Below, in pieces: positions 1 through 5,657 of a stretch of DNA of 26,216 nt (position 1 is its first letter; the number at the start of each line of letters is the position of its first letter). Source of the stretch: JBGSOW01 sp041738875 (lineage in GTDB: Bacteria; Patescibacteriota; Dojkabacteria; CALFHW01); contig JBGSOW010000049.1 of assembly GCA_041738875.1 (NCBI GenBank), forward strand, positions 1 through 26,216, read 5' to 3'. The translations under genes were made by a program, and so were the position numbers. The notes below the pieces were generated by a model, which saw only the letters and a list, made by a program, of their open reading frames with translations, was not told where the DNA came from and ran no database searches.

Positions 1-175
1 CAACCTGCGTTGGTATTGCGAATAAAAGATATGTAACTACCAAAACAGCCAAAAACATAACAAATATCTGCAAATAATCAATAAACTTCTTGCTAATGCC
101 GCGCCCGTTCCCACCCTCGTCTTCCAAAGGTTTCGGCTCAACTAACGGTTTGTATGCAAATGGATTATCAGGCAT
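1..175 (-). CDS. lepB: Signal peptidase I, N-terminal part (runs off the window)
   Basis: Translating the minus strand from the ATG at 175 gives 58 residues before the window ends. There is a polar Pro/Glu/Gly-rich N-terminus of about 27 residues, then KKFIDYLQIF and a single hydrophobic helix (about residues 35-54) ending in LLFAIPTQV. A cytosolic tail, a membrane anchor with a 'DxLQ' start and a closing '(A/I)xPxQV' is the usual opening of type I signal peptidases, just before the catalytic Ser-x-Met box, which lies outside the window. The enzyme would cleave Sec/Tat signal peptides on the outer face of the membrane. The unknown gene upstream (201-761) ends 25 nt before this start, so the two may be cotranscribed. 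The catalytic Ser and Lys are not visible, so the call rests on the N-terminal pattern alone. Confidence 0.6.
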   Translation of the reverse strand, partial: MPDNPFAYKPLVEPKPLEDEGGNGRGISKKFIDYLQIFVMFLAVLVVTYLLFAIPTQV

Positions 176-200
176 GTAATTAAGTATGCCACAAATTCAG

Positions 201-761
201 CTAAACTTCTTGGTCAGGCTTCTGTTTATTCGTGTTATGTTCTGGAAGTATTTCTTTTATAGCTTCAACAAGTCTAAGCTCAAGGATAGTCAATTCAATA
301 TTATAGTTATTAGTGCCGTCTGAAGGATTATAACCTCGATCAGTATAAGCAATTCTTATAACCTCATGATTGCCATACATAATCCTGGCGTGCCTCATGG
401 TCTTTGCAATGATTAGATTTTCTTTTTCGACATCATGCAAATATTTGCCTATATAGTCAGTGAATCTACTGGCAACGACTTCTGCTGGATTCCTATGGAG
501 ATATTCTTGAGATCTCGTAAGAAATTTAGCTGAGGTATCAAATGTGATTCTCATTAAATCACCATCAGGGGAGTGAAGCAATGTTTGTTGCTTTTCAGAT
601 TCGCTATGGATAACCATAAATTGAAGATTAGTTACTAAATCACCTAGCCCTCTCAGTCTTTCATTATCATTGTCATTGATATAAGGTGTACCGATTATTC
701 TTGAGTTGACTAGGCCATCTTTAATAGCATTTATTGGTATTGATTGTGTTTCTGTTGTCAT
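201..761 (-). CDS. Hypothetical protein, 186 aa
   Basis: I do not recognise this protein. The frame is open back to 848, but an ATG at 848 would overlap the divergent gene starting at 843, and the added residues look like translated AT-rich spacer. The ATG at 761 (MTTETQSIPI) is therefore preferred. The product is soluble-looking, with no signal peptide or membrane helix. A helical centre (FTDYIGKYLHDVEKENLIIAKTM is its core, interrupted here only for description) is followed by a probable beta-strand pair around IRIAYTDRGYNPSDG and IELTILELRL, and a charged Lys/Glu/Asn tail. It lies 25 nt upstream of the signal peptidase gene on the same strand. Its probable 5' leader holds a perfect 6-bp inverted repeat at 781-795. 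The C-terminal part loosely resembles the protein at 14370-14819. Open-frame length and codon pattern support a real gene; its function is unknown. Confidence 0.6.
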   Translation of the reverse strand: MTTETQSIPINAIKDGLVNSRIIGTPYINDNDNERLRGLGDLVTNLQFMVIHSESEKQQTLLHSPDGDLMRITFDTSAKFLTRSQEYLHRNPAEVVASRFTDYIGKYLHDVEKENLIIAKTMRHARIMYGNHEVIRIAYTDRGYNPSDGTNNYNIELTILELRLVEAIKEILPEHNTNKQKPDQEV

Positions 762-780
762 TGTGTGAAAATTGTTTATA

Positions 781-795
781 GCTACTCTGAGTAGC
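781..795. repeat. Inverted repeat in the divergent promoter region
   Basis: GCTACT (781-786), a 3-nt loop CTG, then AGTAGC (790-795) form a perfect 6-bp hairpin. It lies 20 nt upstream of the ATG at 761 and would fall in the 5' leader of the minus-strand mRNA if either TATAAT box at 807-825 is used. It could be a small operator or a leader hairpin; the sequence does not decide. Confidence 0.4.
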
Positions 796-806
796 GAATG
801 TGATAA

Positions 807-829
807 ATTATATTTTGTGATTATATAAA
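807..829. promoter_or_regulatory. Overlapping divergent -10 boxes
   Basis: On the minus strand TATAAT occurs at 812-807 and again at 825-820, both suited to the gene starting at 761. On the plus strand TATAAA at 824-829 lies 13 nt before the ATG at 843. No good -35 box was found on either strand, and the region is AT-rich, so some of these boxes may be chance. The epimerase gene has a GAGG stretch just before its ATG, one of few Shine-Dalgarno-like sequences in the window. Confidence 0.35.
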
Positions 830-842
830 TATATTTGAGGTT

Positions 843-1805
843 ATGCAAATTGTTGTTATTGGGGGAACTGGATTTATCGGGAGTAGGTTTATAAGCTACT
901 CCCTAAAGTCTATGCCTGAGGTAAAGATCGTGGTTATTTCGAGGAATGATAATAAAAATGTTGTTAATAAAGCTGAAACGGAAAAGCTTTCTGCGAAGAA
1001 GAATGTCAAATACATAACAGCGGATTTGTCCACGGATTTGGATAAAAAAACGAAAAAGGTTCTGACTAAGGTCTTGGAAAAAGCTGATGTTGTGATTAAT
1101 CTAGCTGGTGCTCCATTGGTAAAAAGGTGGACGAACAAATATAAAGGGATTTTATTTAAATCACGAATTGAGGTTACAAAAAATATAGTAAATATACTAA
1201 AAATAGTAAAGACCAAGCCTTCTCTATTTATTTCGGGTTCTGCAATTGGCTACTACGGTTCAGGTCTTCAAGACACAGAATACAGAGAAGACAGCAAACC
1301 AGGCAAAGATTTTCTAGCGAATTTATGTGTGGCTTGGGAATCCGAGGCAGAAAAAGCTCGAGACTATGGTATTCGTACTGTAATTTTGCGTACAGGTATA
1401 GTTTTGGATAGAGATTCAGGAGCACTTCCACTGATGGCAAAACCATTCCAGTTTTTCTTGGGAGGAAGGATTGCATTAGGCAAACAATGGCTTTCATGGA
1501 TTCATATAAACGACTACGTGCGCGCTCTTGTGCATTTGATCAAAACTAGTGACAGTAAAGGCGCTTACAATCTAGTCTCTCCAGAGCCAGTGCAGAACAA
1601 AATTTTCACTAAAAAATTGGCAGCCGCTTTGAGGAGATTTGCGATATTTCCTGTTCCAGAATTTGCACTGAAATTACTATTCGGAGAAGCAGCGAGCGTT
1701 CTAACCAAAGGACAAAAAGTATTACCCACTGCCCTACTCCACTCCGAATTTTTCTTCCACTACCCTACTCTATCCAGCGCGTTGGAAGATATCTATAGCA
1801 GCTGA
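843..1805 (+). CDS. TIGR01777-family NAD(P)-dependent epimerase (YfcH/SulA-like)
   Basis: This 320-residue protein belongs to the extended short-chain dehydrogenase/reductase superfamily. It opens with the dinucleotide-binding glycine motif GGTGFIG (residues 7-13). It then shows the hallmarks of the TIGR01777/YfcH family: VINLAGAPL, SGSAIGYYG, the WESEA segment, RTGIVLDRDSGALPLM, FQFFLGGRIALGKQWLSWIH, and the C-terminal DUF1731 region with PEPVQNKIFTKKLAAALRR and the LLFGEAASVLTKGQKVLP segment. Length is close to the usual 300 residues of the family. The physiological substrate of the family is poorly defined; some members have been linked to cell division or nucleotide-sugar chemistry without firm proof. 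It stands alone on the plus strand, divergent from the 201-761 gene. The stop codon is TGA, which shows that TGA is not recoded here. Confidence 0.9.
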   Translation: MQIVVIGGTGFIGSRFISYSLKSMPEVKIVVISRNDNKNVVNKAETEKLSAKKNVKYITADLSTDLDKKTKKVLTKVLEKADVVINLAGAPLVKRWTNKYKGILFKSRIEVTKNIVNILKIVKTKPSLFISGSAIGYYGSGLQDTEYREDSKPGKDFLANLCVAWESEAEKARDYGIRTVILRTGIVLDRDSGALPLMAKPFQFFLGGRIALGKQWLSWIHINDYVRALVHLIKTSDSKGAYNLVSPEPVQNKIFTKKLAAALRRFAIFPVPEFALKLLFGEAASVLTKGQKVLPTALLHSEFFFHYPTLSSALEDIYSS

Positions 1806-1920
1806 GTTAATTTTCATCTACAATCTATTCTATAATTATAAATTTCTTTTCAAATAACGCTTTCATACGTTTCGCTTACTTTTAGAGCTAACTTCTATTT
1901 ATCCCAGTTAAAGCAAAGAA

Positions 1921-1948
1921 GTACTTGTAAAGCAGTACTTGTAAAGCA
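1921..1948 (+). repeat. 14-bp tandem duplication in an intergenic region
   Basis: GTACTTGTAAAGCA occurs twice head to tail (1921-1934 and 1935-1948), followed by GTA as the start of a third copy. The 247-nt gap between the epimerase gene and the next gene otherwise holds AT-rich sequence with no open frame of note and no clear terminator. Confidence 0.8.
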
Positions 1949-1993
1949 GTATGATTTCAATAGATGCAAGTGCATTAATACTGTAGTATATAT

Positions 1994-2022
1994 TTGCAAT
2001 ACATAATAAGTGATATTATAAT
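1994..2022 (+). promoter_or_regulatory. Sigma-70-type promoter for the 2053 gene
   Basis: TTGCAA at 1994-1999 and TATAAT at 2017-2022 are separated by exactly 17 bp, the ideal spacing for a housekeeping sigma factor. The start of transcription would be near 2029, giving a leader of about 24 nt without a Shine-Dalgarno sequence. Confidence 0.6.
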
Positions 2023-2042
2023 GATATATTAATAATATCATT
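2020..2042. repeat. Inverted repeat over the -10 box and transcription start
   Basis: AATGATAT (2020-2027) and ATATCATT (2035-2042) are perfect 8-bp arms separated by 7 nt. The left arm overlaps the last bases of the TATAAT box and the repeat spans the predicted transcription start, where a repressor operator would be expected. AT-rich sequence makes chance palindromes more likely, so this is a candidate only. Confidence 0.4.
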
Positions 2043-2052
2043 GTAAAATAAT

Positions 2053-3216
2053 ATGGTTATTGACAGAATCGACATGCAACCATTTGTGACCTACAGAGAC
2101 CCGGAAATGTTAAGGGTACAGGTAACTAGTGATGATGAAGCAAGAATTATAGAATCAGTCTCAGGGCAGATTACTATAGAAGCTAGCGATAATACTTTAC
2201 TAGTGCCAAGACTTGTCATACCGAGGCTAACTAGTATTGGTGAAGATGGAGTGATAAGAGAGATACGGTTTGTAGAAACAGTTATACATTGGTCAACTAA
2301 TCGCGATCTATTTAGCGAATCCCTAAAAATAAGAGGCCAGCAGCTATACACTTTGGGAGATGGATTTAGATATACATATATGAAGTTAGAGAAAGAAATG
2401 CAAGGTTTACCTGCAGCATTTACAGAAAGACCTAGCGCTTTAAGTGAATTAATGTCAGAAGTTGCTACAGTATATAGAGAATATATTCAGGTTGCTCTCG
2501 GGATCTGCAGAAATAGTACTCCACTTCTGGGTGAAGATTATGACAAATACTTTGCAAGAATTTATGAAGTCTTACTACGTAATAACACGAATATGAGTGG
2601 TTCAAATGATGCGATAACTGAAGTATATAGACCTGAATTTCATATGATGTTCCAGGGTTCTTTTTCTTTATTGATGGAAGAGAATCTCCAACTATTGCCA
2701 CAAATTCATCAAGTAATATCTAAACTTAGAGAGCATTTTTCAGCAGAGGGGCTGAGTTATGAAGAATTGATTAAAGAAGAAAATTTATCACAGTTAATGG
2801 ACGTATTAACCAAAGGTCCAAATGGTTTCGTGGTGCCACTCCTGAGAGGAGTGCTAGAGAATCGTAATGACCAGAATTCACCAGAACACGTAGGTAGTCT
2901 TTTTAGACTTTGGAGAGATGAACTAAGCGGTGAAGTTAAAATAAGAGCGTCCGAAAAACTAATGAATATGTTTACTCAGGTAGCGGTGCTTCATAGGGTA
3001 AACAAAACACTATTTACACTGGCTAAAAATATACTTTTAGAAAGATTAGGTGATGATGTTTACGTGAACATAAGTGCACATCCGAAATTACTACATGCAT
3101 TTGGTAGACAGCAATCCTGTGCGGCCCACTCCAATAGTTCATTAGTTGATACTTATTTCACCAATGGTTTCAACGAACTTCTTAGAGCTATACATAGTTC
3201 ATACTACTCTAGTTAA
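2053..3216 (+). CDS. Hypothetical protein, 387 aa, paralogue of the next gene
   Basis: The family is not recognised. The protein looks cytosolic, with no signal peptide or membrane helix. The first 110 or so residues appear beta-rich and the rest mostly helical. It is clearly a paralogue of the protein at 3355-4491. Shared blocks are RPSALSELMSE (RPISLSHLMAE in the partner), PEFHMMFQ (PEFSMIFQ), DVLTKGPNGFV at residues 250-260, HRVNKTLF (HRVNREMF), and the best conserved C-terminal block F350-G-R-Q-x-S-C-A-A-H-x-N361 followed by YFTNGFN. The invariant Arg, Gln, Cys, His and Asn of that last block could form an active or metal site, but this is inference. It has a good promoter of its own (1994-2022), with a palindrome over the start site. 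The start at 2053 is the first ATG after that promoter; there is no Shine-Dalgarno sequence. Confidence 0.75.
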   Translation: MVIDRIDMQPFVTYRDPEMLRVQVTSDDEARIIESVSGQITIEASDNTLLVPRLVIPRLTSIGEDGVIREIRFVETVIHWSTNRDLFSESLKIRGQQLYTLGDGFRYTYMKLEKEMQGLPAAFTERPSALSELMSEVATVYREYIQVALGICRNSTPLLGEDYDKYFARIYEVLLRNNTNMSGSNDAITEVYRPEFHMMFQGSFSLLMEENLQLLPQIHQVISKLREHFSAEGLSYEELIKEENLSQLMDVLTKGPNGFVVPLLRGVLENRNDQNSPEHVGSLFRLWRDELSGEVKIRASEKLMNMFTQVAVLHRVNKTLFTLAKNILLERLGDDVYVNISAHPKLLHAFGRQQSCAAHSNSSLVDTYFTNGFNELLRAIHSSYYSS

Positions 3217-3326
3217 TATATTTGGTATAGAAAGGGTAATTTCAACTCACGAGATTATTGTCTAGAAAAATAGTAATTACCTATATATAAAGTATATTGA
3301 ATTTTTAGCATTAAACTGGTAGTATA

Positions 3327-3338
3327 TATAGCTATAAT
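3327..3338 (+). promoter_or_regulatory. -10 box for the 3355 gene, with overlapping palindrome
   Basis: TATAAT at 3333-3338 lies 16 nt before the ATG at 3355, so the leader would be only about 10 nt and has no Shine-Dalgarno sequence. The -35 position holds only a weak match (TTAAAC, 3311-3316, 16-bp spacer). A 10-bp perfect palindrome TATAGCTATA (3327-3336) overlaps the box. Confidence 0.4.
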
Positions 3339-3354
3339 ATAATAAACTTTCTTA

Positions 3355-4491
3355 ATGAGTTTTGAACAACATGGTACACTTCCCTATCTAGAAGGTTATA
3401 GGATATCCCCACAGGCTTATGAAAATATTATTGTGGAATTGGAAAATCAGATCGGTGTTGATTTAACACAAAAACAATTACTACACCCTATGTATACTAG
3501 TTTCGGCTACCTCCCTATTGCAGTAGAACTCGGCCATTTTCCAACATTAGTAAGGAATCAAAGAGCGTGGGACTTTGAGTCATATGATTTTATCCCACCT
3601 ATATATGAAGATACTAATGTAGGGGGTATACTAACTAATCCTACCAGTGGCAAAATGTATTACCATATCTCAGCTGAAGATGAGAATCCACTAGGGCTAT
3701 TTGAAAGTAGACCTATTAGTTTATCTCATCTCATGGCAGAAATGAGTGTCCCTTTTTCGGGCTTTATACAAAGCTGTTTAACTGAGATCGACAACTTAGG
3801 TTATAGAGATGAAAGCTACAATAATTACTTCGCTAATGCGATTGTTTCTTTTAGAAGACATGCAGGTAGCTACTTTCAAGGTTACCCAGGATTCAACTCT
3901 TTTGAAACTCCTGAATTTAGTATGATCTTTCAAGATAGCATAAAGTCTCTTGTTGTTGAAAATCTTGAGTTATTGGGATTAATTCATTCACTTATAACAG
4001 CCTGTATTAAAGATTCGCCTAACCAAGATATAACTTATGGCGATATGCTATCTGAACAGGTATTTCCACAATTAGTTGATGTATTAACAAAAGGACCAAA
4101 TGGATTCGTAGGACCTATAGTACTTGAAATAATAATGCAACTCAGTGAACCTACTCCAAGTATTGGAATAGAAGATTTCTTTACTCTTAGAAAAGATGCT
4201 GAAACAGGTGACATTATATTTAATTCTACCCCCAAATATAAGAGTATGCTTGCACAAGCAGGACTTATACATAGAGTAAATCGGGAAATGTTCGCAAAAG
4301 CAGTTCAGAAGATGATAGTAGTAGGAGGAGCACGTCACTACCTACTGCCATTGGATAAAAAGATTATGCATCTTTTTGGTAGGCAGTCATCTTGTGCTGC
4401 ACACACTAATCCAGACAATAGAGAAAAATATTTCACTAACGGCTTTAATCAGTTGTTTAGAGAAATACGAGATCATTATACCTCAAAATGA
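3355..4491 (+). CDS. Hypothetical protein, 378 aa, paralogue of the previous gene
   Basis: This is the second member of a tandem pair with the 2053-3216 gene, and its function is likewise unknown. The N-terminal 110 residues share little with the partner, while the rest aligns throughout: RPISLSHLMAE, YNNYFANA, PEFSMIFQ, ENLELLGLIHS, DVLTKGPNGFV (residues 242-252), HRVNREMF and the C-terminal F341-G-R-Q-x-S-C-A-A-H-x-N352 then YFTNGFN. Duplication is old, because identity outside these blocks is low by eye. No membrane segment or export signal is visible. A separate promoter-like box stands in the 138-nt gap before it, so the pair need not be one operon. It converges on the polyprenyl synthase gene, 29 nt away, with no obvious terminator between them. 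The stop is TGA. Confidence 0.75.
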   Translation: MSFEQHGTLPYLEGYRISPQAYENIIVELENQIGVDLTQKQLLHPMYTSFGYLPIAVELGHFPTLVRNQRAWDFESYDFIPPIYEDTNVGGILTNPTSGKMYYHISAEDENPLGLFESRPISLSHLMAEMSVPFSGFIQSCLTEIDNLGYRDESYNNYFANAIVSFRRHAGSYFQGYPGFNSFETPEFSMIFQDSIKSLVVENLELLGLIHSLITACIKDSPNQDITYGDMLSEQVFPQLVDVLTKGPNGFVGPIVLEIIMQLSEPTPSIGIEDFFTLRKDAETGDIIFNSTPKYKSMLAQAGLIHRVNREMFAKAVQKMIVVGGARHYLLPLDKKIMHLFGRQSSCAAHTNPDNREKYFTNGFNQLFREIRDHYTSK

Positions 4492-4520
4492 TATCTCAAA
4501 TAGAATGCATTTATAGTACC

Positions 4521-5657
4521 CTACTGTTCGCGCTTTCCGGCCATGTATTCTGCGATGCCGTCGAGGAAGTTGATTGAACTTTGCGTCCAGCCCTTTTTCA
4601 CCATTTGCGGAATAGCTTTCTGCGATTTCCTCGCGTATTCGAGTGCCTTGGCATAGGAATATTTCAGAGAACCAGTATCGATTACTATTTTTCTAAATTC
4701 TTCTGCGTCATTCCCATCCATGAATTTAAACCCTAGGATAGCAAGTATGCGTGCTAATTGATCTTTGTTGGCATTTTCAATCGCTTTCAAAACCAAAAGT
4801 GTTCTTTTCCCTTCACGAATATCAGCAAAGTCAGATTTTCCAGTCTTTTCACTGTCTCCAAATAACCCCAGAATATCGTCTTGAATCTGAAATGCAATAC
4901 CACCGGGATTTGCATACTCGGATAGAACTTCTAGATCTTCAGAAGTTGCACCAGCTAGGATCGCACCGATCTGTAGAGGGTTGCGGTAGGTGTAGATCGA
5001 AGTTTTACCGAGGTGTAGGTCGTATACATCTTGCTCGACAGCAGGAAGGCCAGCCTCCATTGAAAGATCAAATGTTTGACCATAAAACGTTTCGACAATA
5101 CCTGGGAAAAGTAGCTGCAAAGCGCGGATTTTCAAATTCTCAGGGAAATCCGATTTCAATAGAATATCGTACCCCATTAGCATAACTGCAACTCCGCCAC
5201 CAACAGCCATAGAAACCCCATAGTGACCACGGTCTAGTGAAGTAAATCTAGAATCAAAATGGAATTGCTCGAAAAATTTATGTGTCGTAGGACCACCCCT
5301 TCTAACTTCGTCTTTGTCCATGAAATCGTCCAGCATAAGTATGCCTGTATGAATAATTTCAATACTACACGCAGCGTAAATAAGCCTCTTCTCTTCTGTT
5401 TTGGTTAGCTCTTCGCCGCGTTTAAGCAGTTTATAGCCCTCGTAGATAAAACCGGCTCGGATGCGTTTTGCTTTGCGTAAATTGTGTTCTTGCGAATGAT
5501 CCAAAAGTGTCGCAACAATCCCCTGTAGTTTTTCCGAGTGCAGGTTAAGATTATTTTTTTCAGTTTCCCAGATTTCAGTTAGCTGTTTATCAAAAAGAGG
5601 AATCAAACTCTTTAGATGATCCCTCGCATAAGCCACATTATTTTTCGAATTTTTCAT
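4521..5657 (-). CDS. Polyprenyl (probably geranylgeranyl-type) diphosphate synthase
   Basis: This 378-residue trans-isoprenyl diphosphate synthase would condense isopentenyl diphosphate with allylic diphosphates to make an isoprenoid chain for lipid or undecaprenyl-type carriers. The first Asp-rich motif is D110-D-F-M-D114 followed by the RRGGPTTH segment. The second is QIQD260-D261ILGLFGD, followed by KTGK and DIREGKRTLL, an arrangement typical of IdsA-like bacterial and archaeal enzymes. The usual N-terminal GGKRxRP appears as AKRIRAG (63-69). Small residues just before the first motif (G105) argue for a product of C20 or longer, but chain length cannot be fixed. It is somewhat longer than the usual 300-340 residues. 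The start codon overlaps the gyrA stop as TAATG, so translation is probably coupled to gyrA. An isoprenoid gene at the end of a gyrase operon is unusual. Confidence 0.88.
   Translation of the reverse strand: MKNSKNNVAYARDHLKSLIPLFDKQLTEIWETEKNNLNLHSEKLQGIVATLLDHSQEHNLRKAKRIRAGFIYEGYKLLKRGEELTKTEEKRLIYAACSIEIIHTGILMLDDFMDKDEVRRGGPTTHKFFEQFHFDSRFTSLDRGHYGVSMAVGGGVAVMLMGYDILLKSDFPENLKIRALQLLFPGIVETFYGQTFDLSMEAGLPAVEQDVYDLHLGKTSIYTYRNPLQIGAILAGATSEDLEVLSEYANPGGIAFQIQDDILGLFGDSEKTGKSDFADIREGKRTLLVLKAIENANKDQLARILAILGFKFMDGNDAEEFRKIVIDTGSLKYSYAKALEYARKSQKAIPQMVKKGWTQSSINFLDGIAEYMAGKREQ

Noticed and set aside
762..848. N-terminal extension of the 201-761 gene from an upstream ATG at 848
   Set aside because: It would overlap the start of the divergent epimerase gene, it covers the promoter boxes, and the added residues (Tyr/Ile/Asn-rich) look like translated AT-rich spacer.
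3235..3281. Inverted repeat GGTAATT...AATTACC between the paralogue genes
   Set aside because: The arms are 33 nt apart and AT-rich, with no T run; a functional hairpin is unlikely.
4084..4338. Minus-strand open frame with several Cys and Tyr inside the 3355 gene
   Set aside because: It is fully inside a gene with a well-supported paralogue and shows no protein-like pattern.
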